Assembly: GCF_025698545.1 (NCBI RefSeq)
Contig: NC_068566.1
Span: forward strand, 4,633,362-4,697,361
Source of the DNA: Gossypium raimondii
Lineage: Eukaryota > Streptophyta > Magnoliopsida > Malvales > Malvaceae
Length of the DNA: 64,000 nt
Direction: 5' to 3'
Made by a program: the position numbers and the translations under genes. Below the pieces are notes generated by a model that saw only the letters and a list, made by a program, of their open reading frames with translations, was not told where the DNA came from and ran no database searches. The first letter of the stretch is position 1, and each line of letters begins with the position of its first letter. Shown piece by piece: positions 29,220-41,744 of this stretch.

Positions 29220-29570
29220 TATAGACCATGTGCTGCAATAAGAGCCTGCAAATGAAAATGAGTCATAGCCCCATAAATATCAGTAGGAGTAGAATCTGAC
29301 AAACAAACTACCTTGGTGAGGTTAACCTTGGGTTTAAAGATACCAGCTTTACTTTAAGTGATCATGGAATATGTACTTGGGTAAGAGAGGTGAATGAGGT
29401 TGAGACGAACTAGGAGTAGAATTGTTAGGTGATGACACAATTGGAACAAACATAGAAACTGTAGGTAAGGAACTAGAAAGTTCAGGTAAAGAAGTTGACA
29501 CAGGAGATGCACCGGAACTATTAGAAAATGAAGAAATAGTTGTCACAAAAGAAGACGAGTGGAAAAACAT
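29220..29570 (-). pseudogene. Protein-like fragments inside the Harbinger element
   Basis: A Ser/Pro-rich frame (29570-29349: SGASPVSTSLPELSSSLPTV) is followed downstream by a frame reading PKVNLTKVVCLSDSTPTDIY, then GAMTHFHLQALIAAHGL and a stop near 29222. I do not recognise the source; a host gene or an old retroelement linker are both possible. Confidence 0.4.
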
Positions 29571-29949
29571 ATTAATAGTAATTAATTACATTTATAATTA
29601 CTTAATTTTTTCATAAATTTTTTATTTGCTGAAGTCCTATATGAAGTCTTTAATTAAAGTCCTATATGATTTATTTGCTGAAGAGTGAGCTTCTGAAATT
29701 TGTATATGCTGAAATCTGAAATCTGAAATCTGTATTTGGTAAAGGTTCCCATGGAATTATTAGACTTTGAATTTTTAATAAGGATTTTACTACATCATAG
29801 CTACATCATAGTTCTATTACCTGCATTCCCCCATTTATGTTTCAATGCGCGAGAGAAATTCTGTCACTTTGTGTTCTATTACCTTGTCCTTGTGTCATCA
29901 ACTTTTGGATATTTATGGACTCGATTTAGAACTGGATTTTTCACGTGAA

Positions 29950-30242
29950 TAAAAACAATTTTCTCTGCTGAAAGAAATTTTAAAGCTTGGTATAGATGTA
30001 GTGGTGTCTGATGCATTTTTCTCCATATTTTTTGAAATTCCTAGAACTGCATTTTGAGAATTGGAAGTCGTTTTTTCGGGTTTTAATACTGAAGCGCTTG
30101 TGGATGAAATACAAGAAACTGCTGCAGAGTGCTCTGAATCTTCCTAACTAGGCACTAACTTGAGGGACTCAAGCTTCTTCCTCAACAATTTGAGCCTCTT
30201 CTCAGCTTTGTTCATTACTTTGGTCTCTTCTTTGAGTTTTTT
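29950..30242 (-). pseudogene. Captured host-gene exon fragment
   Basis: The minus frame reads KKLKEETKVMNKAEKRLKLL and RKKLESLKLVPS, then an in-frame TAG at about 30146-30148, then EDSEHSAAVSCISSTSASVL and further Ser/Thr-rich text. The Lys/Glu-rich helix followed by a Ser-rich segment looks like a plant gene, not a transposase. The single TAG inside otherwise open text suggests a relic. Parent gene unknown. Confidence 0.5.
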
Positions 30243-31527
30243 CATATATATATATAATTAGCTTGTGTTGTTTCTTATGGGATAAATTTTCGTTTAGGGT
30301 TAATTTTAGAAGTTTCAAAATCCAGATTCCGATTTCAATGTTAATGGCATTGATTATTATGTCAAATCTTGAGAAATGAAAATTTTATCAGCAACTCATG
30401 TGATACAAAATGCATCAAATGTGTATGGAACATTATACTTTTATGGCAAATCATAACAGAATTCAACTCTTATGATTTAATAATCAATCTTCTTTGATAA
30501 TAATTGCTATCTCATAAATGTTAATTATTTCTACTCGAAGTGGATAATAATTTAATTAAGATACTTAACATAATGAAATATGGATTATTCGTTTTTCTTT
30601 ATCTTTTTTTGTGAATTTATTCGTTTTCTTTATTTACAAGTAATCAATATCAAAATCTTTTACAAAAAATCTGATTAGTACATCCTCAAACTATAATCTA
30701 GATATTAAATTGGTCTCTATAATCAAGATTTTAAATTGGTCTCTATAAATTTTGATATTGAAAATTATAACTTATAATGTGATTCCTTTAGTTTTTTAGA
30801 ACATTAATATCCAATTATTCTTTTTCTTCCAATTATAACTTATAATGTGATTCTTTTTCTTCCAATTATAAATACATTAATATTTGTTGAAGTATTGGTA
30901 CAAAGAAAGTAGTTTAATTTCTCAAAAATTATTCAATACTTGTTTTTTAACACAATTACAAATAATTTATTTGATATTAGTTTTTTCAATTTATAACGAT
31001 TAATATTGTAGCTTAATAATTGAGTATTATTATAAATAAATCATTGCAATATATGTAAAAACAATTTAAAATATAAAAATTATTACTATATATTTAATAT
31101 ATGTAAAACAACTTTTCCGGAAAATATTTTCAAGAAATCGCCAAACAATGAAAAATATTTTACATGATTCAATCAAACACCGAAAATATTTTTCAATAAA
31201 TCATTTTACGAAAAAGTAAAATATTTTCAAAATCATTTTACTGAAAAACATTTTCTTGGCAATCAAACGGATCCTAATTCTAAAAATAGTCAACAATGTC
31301 AAAAGCGAATTATGATTTTTTTTGATAATTTAAAATTAAGTGAAAAGAAAGTAAGTGTTGGATTTTCATTATAAAACTATTTGTTATATTAATACAAATT
31401 AAGTATCGAATATAATTATGTTATTTGATATTAATACATTTTAAAATTTCAAAATTGCTTATTTCATGATTTTAATATTATTAATAGGACATTTTACATT
31501 ATTTGAGATAATTTTGAAAAATATAAT

Positions 31528-32761
31528 TGATGGTCACTAAACTAACTATAATTACATCAAAGACAAGCGCACCTATCGAACAATAGTATAACTTTGGTGA
31601 GTAGGGAATATCGTATCCACGAGAACTAAAAGTACTAGTAATTACCGTTTTTTCTATTATTTAGCCGATAAATTGGAGTGATTGTTTTTAATCTAAATTT
31701 ACTAATCTAATTTAACTAAGAACGCAACAAAGAATGAAATAGAAAAATAATCGAAAATAACCAATGAAGAAGACAATACCCAGGAAAGAATCCACCTAAA
31801 CTTCACCTATTATTCTGAATCTGAATTAAACGATTTATTCACTTGTGTCTTGATCTGTAGAAATCCCTAAATTATGTTAATATTTCTTTCGAGAGTAAGA
31901 ACAACTGACTCTAGGTTGATTAATTGAAATTTCTTTCTAATTAAAACCCCTATCGTCGCATTAACTCGATTTATGGATTTCCCTATTAGATTTGACTCTA
32001 ATCCTATAGATTTATGTCGTCCTATTTCTAGGATTGCATGCAACTCCACTCAATTAGATTTACTCTTAATTAGAGACTTTTGATCCACTGAAATAAGCAC
32101 ATTAAACATGAAGTAATATCCTAAATATATTAAAACACGAAATAAGCATACATAATTGAGAACAAGAATGAAGTATTTATCGCATAAAAACAGAGATTAA
32201 ATAATAAGATTCATCATAAGTTTCATCCTCTCTAGGTATCCAAGGAATTTAGTTCATAATCTGGGATGAAAACATCTCAAAGTTAGGATAACAATAGGAT
32301 ATAAAGAAACTCAATAAAACTTTGAAGGAAATTAAGTGGAGATCTTCAATCTTGAAGAAAATCCGCTTTTGAGTTGATTCTGATGGCGTTCTTTGAGTGA
32401 TTTCTCCAGGCTTCTCTGAGTGTTCCCTTAGATCCTCTTCTAATTGATATTTATAGACTTTAGAATGCTTAGAAAGCCTAAAAATTGGGTTTTTTCGCGT
32501 GTTTGGGAAACAGGGTGCGATATCGACACGAGATGGCACATGGGCGTGTGGCCAGCCCATGTGAAAATGCCCAGGCCGTGTGGATCCTAGAAACAGCTCT
32601 ATTCATTTGATTTTAGCTTGTTTTTCGCTCCCAAATGCTCTCCTAAGTATAGAACCATGAATTTAAAGGATTAGGAGTATTAAATTTACTAATTTACATA
32701 ATTAATCATCTAGAAATGCATTAAGAATAAAATTAAAATATGTTACTTTTACAGCTTATCA
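31528..32761 (-). repeat. LTR of the Gypsy fossil (left; 3' LTR)
   Basis: 1234 bp, TG..CA ends, includes the gggcgtgtggcc-type motif common in cotton repeats. Paired with 36527-37266. Confidence 0.88.
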
Positions 32762-33530
32762 AATATCCCCACACTTAAGTGTTTGCTTGTCCTCAAGCAA
32801 AATCCTCAACTCACAATTAAAATTAAATTTTCTCAACTCATAATTCTTATCAATGATGTTTCTTCATAATTCATAAATAATCATACATTGATAATTCAAC
32901 TAAAAGAGCACTAAAAATTTAAACAACCCAAGTCAAACATTTTAACGCATGAAAACATAGGTATTTCCCTTTATCTAACTAATTACCTTTAATTCAAAAT
33001 CGACAAGAATCGACATCCTCATTAAAGATTTACTCAAATCACTCAAAGTGTTTAAGTTTCAGGAATAAGCACTCAATAGTTAAACATGAAAAGTCATTAC
33101 CATAGGCTTGCATGAAAATCAAATCTCCACCACTATAAAATTAGATGATACACAAATCGAAAAGTCTTTAAGAGGTTGTAATGGGACTTAGGTTAAAGGT
33201 GTGAAGAAATGTTGAAAAAGATGGTTAAAATCGAGATCGAATTGATAAATTACCAAACTAGAAAAATAAACAAATGCTGAATTAAAAACAATTATATCAA
33301 TCAAAAACTGTTCAAGAATAACACAAACTTCTTCTCAAAATATAAATTTAACTGTTCAAGCTCAATTATCATAGAACTAAATAATAATCAATATATATGT
33401 ATTTTTTAAATTAATTAATTTTTAAAAATATCATGAAATAAGATTAAGAAAATTAGCAGTATTAGCACTCAGGTTACCTCCTGAAAAGCACTTATTTAAA
33501 GTCTAAGCTCGACTTACCTCACATTCGCAC
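32762..33530. other. Internal non-coding part of the Gypsy fossil
   Basis: AT-rich sequence between the 3' LTR and the integrase tail. No gene. Confidence 0.5.
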
Positions 33531-36526
33531 GGTTACGATGGTTCGCGGAGTCGAAACTCCTCTTTCTCGCTATCAATTCTATTATCAAAATAAGGTTTAA
33601 GTCGATGACTATTTACCTTAAATGTGCCGAATTCAGAATGAGTTACCTCAACTGTACCATATGGGAAGACATTCAGTACCGTAAAAGGAGTTGCTCCGTT
33701 TGCATTAAGCTTTGAAGTGGCAATAAGTGGATGTGTTTTATCTAGCAGTACCTTGTCCCCAACCTCAAATTGGTTTGTCCCATCCACATGCTCATTATGG
33801 CGTCGCTTTGGTTTTGTATCGTGTATTCTTGGTTTCTCCTTGACATGTGTCTGCCATTCGTCTAGTTCCTCGATATGTAACATTCGTTCTTCATGAGTCA
33901 TTCTGTTTCTGTCGTATGGATTGGAATGTGGCTTTATTACGTTTTTCTGAGGAGTTTCTTACAAAGAAGTTTAAGCCACAATGTTACTAATATTAACAAA
34001 ACTCGTATAATTATCTCGATCACTAGATGTCTTAACAGAATCACGAGCTTGTAGAGTAATCTTGTCATCACCTACACGAAGTATTAATTCACCTGTACCA
34101 ATATCAATAATAGTTCTAGCAGTTGCTAAAAAGGGCCGACCTAGAATCAAAGGTACGTCACTATCATCATCCATGTCTAAAACAACAAAATCAATTGGGA
34201 ATATGAATTTATCAATTTTGGCAAGAACATCTTCAATAATACCCCTAGGAAATCTAATGGTTCTATCTACTAATTGGATACTCATCCTAGTTTGTTTGGG
34301 TTTCCCAAGACCTAATTGTTTGAACATTTTATAGGGCATGACATTAATACTAGCCCCTAAATCAGCCAAAACATTATTAATATTCAAACTGCCAATTAAA
34401 TAAGGAATAGTAAAACTCCCTAGATCTTTCAATTTGTTAGGTAGCTTATTTTGCAAATTGGCTGAACATACTGCATTTAGCTCCACATGCGACGAATCAT
34501 CTAACTTCCGTTTGTTCGCCAAAAGCTTCTTTAAAAATTTAATGAAATTGGGCATCTGCGAAAGAGCTTCAATAAACGGTAAGTTAATATGCAACTTTTT
34601 CAGAAGTTTAAGAAATTTACCAAATTGTTCGTTCGTGTGGTCTTTTTTCGTCACCTTAAGATATGACACTCGAGGTTTTTTATCTCATATTTGCTTTTGG
34701 TGGAAAAATACCAATTGAAGTGAAGGGTTTTTTCAAACAACAAGGAGCTGGGTCAACTATTCAATCAAATGATATTGATCATGTTTCCCATCTCTTCTCG
34801 AGAGGCAAGTGGGCTATTTCTTTGCAAAATTGTGCTCAATTTCATATGTGGCAATTCCGCCAAGATCTCTTCGTTAGTTGGGGGAAGAATCCACATTTAT
34901 AATCTTTACTAACTAATTTTTGTTCATTCTGGCTTACCTCAACCTTACCGTTACTTACCACAACTTCTTCCTTTGGTTTTTATTCAGATTCAACTAACCC
35001 TTCTTCATCACGAACAGTAATTGTATGAAGCTGCTCTCTTGGGTTAGTTTCGATGTTGCTAGGTAAGCTACCTTGTGGTCGTTCTAATATTAGTTTAGCT
35101 AGTTAATCGATTTGATTCTCGAGCCCTTGAATTGATGATTGTTAATTTTTAAGCACTGATTCAGTGTATTGAAAGCAGGTTTTTGACAATGAGATAAACT
35201 TCGTCAACATCTCTTCAAGGTTCGGCTTCTTCTCTTGTTGGTAAGGTTGTTGTTGGAAGCCTGGAGGGGGTTATGCTATTTGATTTCCTTGACCACTCCA
35301 AAAGAAAATGAGATGGTTCCTCCAACCTTCATTATTACTATAAAGATTATTTTGAAGCCTGGAATTGTTACCCATATAGTTGATTTGTTTGTTCTCTGTA
35401 CTAGAGGCGTAGGGTAAATATTCTGGATTATTTATTCCACCTCCATTTACGTCGCATTGCACCAGCGGATGTACCTGCGTAGAAACACATAAACCATTAA
35501 TTTTTTATTTAAAAGTTCTACTTGATTCGATAACATGGTGACCACATCTAGGTTAAAAACATCGACTACTTTTGTCAGCTTTGTCCACATGACTTGCCAC
35601 TGATAATTATTCAGTGACATCTCCTCTATAAACTCACAAGCCACTTCAGGTGTTTTATTGTTCAGAGTACCACCGGTTGCTTCATCGATTAACTGCCTAG
35701 TTGAGGGATTCAAACCATTGTAGAAGGTTTGAACCTGTAGCCATAGAGGTAACCCATAGTGAGGGCACATTCTCAATAAATCCTTATACCTCTCTCATAC
35801 ATCATATAGGGTCTCTAATTCAATCTGCACGAAGGAAGAGGTATTATACCTCACCTTAGTTGTTTTAGCTGGTGGAAAGTACTTCAGTAAGAATTTCTCA
35901 GTCATTTAATCCCATGTAGTGATAGAACCTCGTGGTAAAGAATTCAACCACTGTTTAGCTTTATTCCTTAATGAAAAGGGAAGTAGGCGAATGGCGTCGT
36001 CAGAAATGCCATTTATCTTGAAAATATCGCAGGCTTCCAGAAAATTAGCCAAATGAGTGTTTGGATCTTCGTCTTGCAAACCATTGAACTGAACAAATTG
36101 TTGTACCATCTGAATAGTGCTCAACTTCAGTTCAAAATTATTCGCAACAATAGTAGGTCTTACAATACTTTATTCAGCCCCAGTTAGAGTGGGCTTGGCA
36201 TAATCGTCAGCTGATTATTCTGGTTATCACTCATCTCGTCAGTAATAAACGTCATCTTGCTCATCTACTATACTTTGTCGACTCTGCCTTGCTTTTCTAC
36301 GATTTCTACGAGCTGTACTTTCAATTTCGCTGTCAAATAATAGTGGTTCTGACGGGTTTCATCTAGCCATAAACTAAAGGAACCTGCCAGAAGCAAATAA
36401 AAGAAAAATTTGAAAACAAAACTTAAACTAAAAACAAAAATAAAATGTAATAAAAATAAATGGCTAAATTAATAAAAAAATCAAGTGTTTTTAATATTTT
36501 GGTCATCGGCAATGGCGTCAAAAACT

Positions 36527-37266
36527 TGATGGTTACTAAACCAACTATACTTACGATAAAGATAAGTGCACCTATCAAACAATAGTATAGCTATGGTAAG
36601 TAGGGAATATTGTATCCACGAGGACTAAAAGTATTAGTAATTACCATTTTTCTATTATTTAGACGACAAATTGGAGTGATTGTTTTTAATCTAGATTTAC
36701 TAATCGAATTTAACTAAAAACGCAACAGAGAATGAAATAGGAAAACAATCGAAGATAACCAATGAAAAAGACAATACCCAGGAAAGAATCCACCTGGACT
36801 TCACCTATTATTCTGAATTTGAATTAAATGATTTATTCACTTGTGCCTTGATCCGTAGAAATTCCTAAATTATGTTAATATCTCTTTCGAGAGTAAGAAC
36901 AACTGACTCTAGGTTGATTAATTGAAATATCTTTCTAATTAAAACCCCTATTGTCACATTAACTCGATCTATGGATTCCCCTATTAGATTTGACTCTAAT
37001 CCGGCAGATTTATGTCATCCTATTTCTAGGATTGCATGAAACTCCACTCAATTATGTTAGATTTACTCTTAATTAGGGAACTTTTGATCCACTGAAATTA
37101 GCACATTAAACATGAAGTAATATCCTAAAAATATTAAAACACGAAATAAGCATACATAATTGAGAGCAAGAATCAAGTATTTATCGCGTAAAAACAAAGA
37201 TTAAACAATAAGATTCATCATAGATTAAACAATGAGATTAAAATATATTACTTTTACAACTTATCA
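36527..37266 (-). repeat. LTR of the Gypsy fossil (right; 5' LTR)
   Basis: 740 bp, same ends as the left LTR, and shorter than it. The visible divergence between the pair points to an insertion that is not recent. Confidence 0.88.
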
Positions 37267-37619
37267 ATAATAATTTGATTATTTCATTTTTGTAACAAAA
37301 GCAAGAGAATTTATTTTGAATATTTTTAAAATAAAATTAACTTAATATTTTTAATATTATGTGGTAAATAACTATCTACTTATTTATTTTATTCAATATT
37401 TTTAAATATTGAATTAAGTGAATTGTTATAGTTATCGACGCATATAAAAAATTAAATGTTAAATTTTTTAATGAATAAAAATGTGTTTACCAACACACCC
37501 TAAGATAAGTCTCATATTCATCGTAAGCATTGTCTCTATTCTCCTATTCACCCATAGCCAAACTACCAATACAAAGTTCTGTTAAGAAATTGAAATAGAC
37601 ATTGACAACATACATTTAA

Positions 37620-38330
37620 GTTGTTGCTTATTATCACTCTAGGTTAGAGGTAGCTTTGCAAAAAGAAGTCTAGCAACAAACTCTTCTTACAGAGATATAT
37701 TCTAAGATTTGAGGTCTTTTAACAATTTGTGGTACTCATGGATTTGCACCTTAATGTTTTTGTCATCAATCACCTCCACCCTATAGTACTTCCCTATTGC
37801 ACCTTAATGTTTTTGTCATCAATCACCTCCACCCTATAGTACTTCCCTATTGCAATTTTCTACTCACCAACAAATTCAATAATATGTTTAGTAATCTCAT
37901 AGTCCTAAATTCCTTTTGTTTCCATGTACAAATAGTAGACGTCAACAATTTCATTTGAAAGTGTGGAAACAATAGTGTGCCTGCATATATACTATATATT
38001 AGCATGAACCCATAGGTTAAATTGCTTAACTGAGAAATTAGTTTGTTTGCATTTTGTGAGCGCAAAGGCAACTCTATGCATATCTAGGATTGAAAAGGTG
38101 TATTCATTCCATCTCTTGAAATTATCCCTATCGAACACTTCAAATTTGAATATGCTAGGGAAGGGCTTGGCATAGGAAATATCAGGTAACATTGGCATTG
38201 CCACAATATTGGCAACAACATTGATAGCAAAGTTGGCAGTAGCACTAGCAATGAGGTTGATAGCAACATTAGATGTAGCAAGAGCAACAACAACATCAAC
38301 AATGACAATGGGATCCATAAGTATCCTCAA
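37620..38330 (-). mobile_element. Copia gag fossil
   Basis: Minus-strand text KPFPSIFKFEVFDRDNFKRW and, further on, QIHEYHKLLKDLKS is typical of Copia gag (UBN2-like). Only a gag portion remains. Broken, old, no LTRs identified. Confidence 0.65.
37746..37851. repeat. 53-bp perfect tandem duplication
   Basis: 37746-37798 is repeated at 37799-37851 without visible difference, inside the Copia relic. Confidence 0.95.
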
Positions 38331-40168
38331 TATTGTGGAAAATACAACCGAAGAACATAAAAATTAGAATAATAGTGCATGAGGTGTGTAGATCATTATC
38401 CTTAAAATTATTTCGCCTAATAGTGTATCCCTTAAGATTCCACAAGCTCTTTAGTTTCAACAACAAGTAGGAAAAAAGAAAAAGAGGAAAAACTCAACTA
38501 AGGCTAAAGCTTGTAATATTTATGGGCATCAAATTGATAGCTAGTTGAGAAAATTAGGGGAAGAACGAGTACTGAAAATACTGTTGTATGTGAAGAGAAA
38601 TTTAAGGAGTAACGGGCAGTTGACCTAATCATGGGTTGGCCACTCGCCCAAGTCCGAAGGTTCACTCGAAAAGTGGTAGGGTATTTATTAGCAAAAATAT
38701 AGGCCCAAAAATGAGCTTGGACAAAAAAATAAGCACCGTTTTCTAAACAAATTAAGCATTGGGTAGGATTTTTTGGCCCCGACCTCAATCAGCTATTTTA
38801 CTTTCAGGTAGCTATTATATTGCTACTATTTTATTGTTATTGTTTGGATATTGTGTAACTCTTGTTTTATTGTTAATTTTGCTACTATTTTAGAGACATT
38901 TGCTTACTAAGTTGAAACTATCTTAGTGTTATTTAAGTATTTCAACTTTTTTTGAATGTATTTTCAATTTGTTGAGAAACATTTATTTTAACACTTTTAG
39001 TGAATTTGATATATTATATTTTTAAAATTATTTTTATATAAAAATAATCTAAATAAAATCAATACGGGCAGACTAAATCATGCACAGATTTAACATTTTT
39101 AATCTAAATCAGGATTAGATACAAATTTACATAGACTCGCTCCGGCCCATAATTAATTCTATGGGCAATCAATGTTGTTAAGCAACGTATAATCAAAGTT
39201 GACATGGAGAGAAAATTGAGGTAGGTAAATTGTTTTTAAATCTAAATGGGGTTTTTGAGGATTAATCTCTTGAATTATAAAAAAGATTAAGCTTCATAAA
39301 AGAAAAAAGTCCATTTATTAAGTTTTACATCCAATTCCGATGTGCCATTGTACCGGGCGACCTGTGATGGCTAAGATTATTTATGGTAGTAGCTTTAACT
39401 AAGAATTAACTTCCACAAAGTACAAAATACTTATACATTTAATTTTACGTCCGTACACAATATTAACGGAAATGAGATTTTATAATTGTATTACACTTCA
39501 TTAACCGACAAAGGTTGCGATCATGTTTCGGTTTTCTACTCATCTTCTTTGTTTTGTTATATGATTGATTTTACTTTGATTCCTTTTGTATCAAACTAGA
39601 TTTATTTGTTGAAAAATGAAATCACACGTGTGCAAACGATTGGACGTCGGAATCCGCACGTTTAACACAATTGTGAAAAGTAGGATTGTCTTGTGTAGAT
39701 GATTTCAAACTTTTCAACGAAATTGGCTGTAATCTTTTTGGGAATTTTGAACCCACTTTATAATACAAACATTTGTCTCATGAGTCCACACGTACATACA
39801 GGATTTACATATAATATAAATCAAACACGATTATTACGATTCGAATGTAAGCCAATCTCTTTAACCATCATACCCTCGTATGCGATTCTCTTAATATAAA
39901 TCAACTCATTTCAGCACAATAAAATATAGATATATGGTGTGAGTTATAATAATTGAATGTAAATGGTGGGCGAAAAGTCAACATTCATGATATGCATGAA
40001 AAATGGAGAAAGACGTGAGCAACACCTACCAAAAACCTAATTTTGTGTTTCTTGGAAGAAATTGAAACACCCATAATCGAAAGGATATATATATTGATTC
40101 AAGCTTTGTTAATTACAAAAACATTCAATTCAATCCCCTTGATTCTGTAACGATAATAAAGGAAACAA
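38331..40168. other. Intergenic, no gene seen
   Basis: AT-rich. No frame on either strand resembles a protein. The right end is the 3' flank of the OCTOPUS-like gene. Confidence 0.45.
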
Positions 40169-40567
40169 TTAATTCACTCTTCCAATAACAAATCTCATAC
40201 TTGATGAATGGGTAAGAAAATCCTTATCATTCTTCCCTTTGAAACGAAGCAACTTTGACCAAAACCCTTTCTTCTTCTTCCCCCCATTGTTAACAACTTC
40301 TTCATCGTTTCTTGCAATAAAAGCAACCGATCTACTCTTCTTGAAACCATTCGTATCAACGTTTACCGTGAAAGAAGAAGAACCCCATCGGTTTTCAACC
40401 GGAGAAAAAGATGACGACGGAGCGATTCTTAAGCTAGAATCTTTATATGAAGAAGATGAAGAACAAAGACGAGATAATCTTTCCCTTAAACATGATGGAC
40501 AAACCCCCTGATTTTCTTGGTGATCTGGGTGCTTGTTGCACTTATAGCTTGATTTAGAGAACCCCAT
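40169..40567 (-). CDS. Small OCTOPUS-like Cys/His protein
   Basis: Single exon, 132 aa. The start at 40567 is chosen because MGFSKSSYKCNKHPDHQ is the conserved N-terminus; the frame is open further upstream but that lies around the TATA box. The N-terminal CNKHPDHQENQGVCPSCLRE and the adjacent RLSRL match the Cys/His opening of plant OCTOPUS/DUF740-type proteins (C-x2-H..C-x2-C, probably metal-binding). A Ser-rich middle follows, then a basic segment GKKKKGFWSKLLRFKGKND and the end MRFVIGRVN. OCTOPUS itself is a membrane-associated phloem regulator of about 660 aa; this short relative lacks most of it, so its function is open. Codon use and composition look like a live gene. Confidence 0.75.
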   Translation of the reverse strand: MGFSKSSYKCNKHPDHQENQGVCPSCLRERLSRLCSSSSSYKDSSLRIAPSSSFSPVENRWGSSSFTVNVDTNGFKKSRSVAFIARNDEEVVNNGGKKKKGFWSKLLRFKGKNDKDFLTHSSSMRFVIGRVN

Positions 40568-40632
40568 AATAATCTCTCTCTTTTTTTTGGAGTTTTTCGA
40601 CTGTTGATGTCTTTTGGTTTGGTTTGGGTGGA

Positions 40633-40648
40633 GATATATATATATATA
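40633..40648 (-). promoter_or_regulatory. TATA box of the OCTOPUS-like gene
   Basis: An alternating TATATATA run 66-81 bp upstream of the ATG, at the right distance for a short leader. Confidence 0.5.
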
Positions 40649-41744
40649 GGCAACTTGGGGGTGGGAAACAAATTTCCAGTCGGTTTCCAAGAAAGTTCAT
40701 TCTATGAAGAAAACAGGGTTGGATTACAGGTGGGTGAGTTGGGATAACTAATGTTTGTTTTATCACCGTTGGATCAGTGAGGAGATCGTGTACATTGAAA
40801 TGTTTGGAGTAGGCCGTGACGTTAGCTTTTACAATCCCCACACGTGCATTGAGAAATAAAAAATAGAAAATACTAGAAAACAGCCATATGAAAAATACAG
40901 GTGTTGATGGTTACCGCTGGTCTCAACCAAACTAAAATTTTAGATGTGGTTGTTACGTTTTGGCTTGATTCGGACTTAAAATTTTATCTAAACTCGGTCC
41001 AAATAAAAATATTAAAATTTGAGTTCGACTTATTTTATTAAATTTTTATTTTGACATACATTATTCACAAATCAGATATCCCCATGTAGGAGTTTAATTT
41101 AAAATTAAATTTGTAGGTTAAAATGTGTTTCAAGTAGAAGTATTTTTCATATATTTGAAATTTAGTCTTCTTATATTTACAAGAATTTAATCATTTTACT
41201 TTTCAATTTTAAAATTCATTTTCGATTGACAAAATTATTTTGCTAAATTCATAGGCGTGACACTTTGGAATAACAAAAATACTCCCTTGTAGTGTCATAT
41301 AATAAAAAAACTTACGCCGTAATGATCCTAAATTTAGTAACAAAAAATTTAATGATGTTGATAATTGAACTTATACTTTTAAATTCTACAAATATAAAGA
41401 TTAAATTCCTCAAAATAAAAAAATATTAAACATGTCTTAAATGTATATTAAAAAACAGTTGAGAAAGTGAGAACATGTGACTAGTAGAATATTTTTCTTT
41501 TAACTTTTCAACACCATAATTATTTTTATTATTGTATATTTGATGGAAATTCTTTTCTTCCCCACAAGAAGAAAAAATTAAGGTTTTGTTTATGTGTATC
41601 CGTAGAAGAGCGTAAGACGTAACGTAATATGTAAACATAACTAAAAAGGTTAACTTTTCTCATAATCCATGTAGTCTTTGTGTATTTAAACTTTAGCCAC
41701 TCTACTATTTTTCTTTGGTATAATCATAGGTGAAAAGTTTAAAT
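40649..41744. other. Intergenic, no gene seen
   Basis: Upstream flank of the small gene, then AT-rich sequence without coding signal. Confidence 0.4.

Larger units (their letters stand above)
28432..31274. mobile_element. Harbinger-like element with captured sequence
   Basis: 2843 bp between TAA target duplications (28429-28431 and 31275-31277). The ends GGCTCCGTTTGATTG and CAATCAAACGGATCC are inverted. Both subterminal regions are rich in GGAAAATATTTTCC-type words. No transposase is visible. The interior contains a CT-rich leader-like stretch (28600-28740) and protein-like pieces on the minus strand, so this looks like a non-autonomous, Pack-type element. TAA TSD and GG..CC ends point to PIF/Harbinger. 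Confidence 0.75.
31528..37266 (-). mobile_element. Ty3/Gypsy fossil, Athila/Tat-like lineage
   Basis: Flanked by ATAAT on both sides (31523-31527 and 37267-37271), with LTRs beginning TGATGG and ending CTTATCA. Parts in minus orientation: a primer-binding-like site next to the right LTR (GACGCCATTGCCGATGACC, close to the tRNA-Asp type used by Athila/Tat elements); gag (about 36124-35447, FLEACDIFKINGISDDAIRL); a retropepsin-like domain (about 34669-33971, ADLGASINVMP and PLILGRPFLATARTIID); and an integrase C-terminal tail (about 33901-33533, FEVGDKVLLDKTHPLI). Other pol parts are not seen. It is clearly broken, with many breaks, and moderately old. Confidence 0.88.

Noticed and set aside
29422-29616. 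Acidic plus-strand frame (DTGDAPELLENEEIVVTKED)
   Set aside because: Likely antisense of the Ser/Pro-rich minus-strand fragment; neither strand has an identified family.
38504-38788. 94-codon minus-strand frame
   Set aside because: No protein-like composition or motif; looks like chance in repeat-derived DNA.
40568-40690. Upstream extension of the OCTOPUS-like reading frame
   Set aside because: It covers the TATA run and untranslated leader, and the conserved N-terminus begins at 40567.
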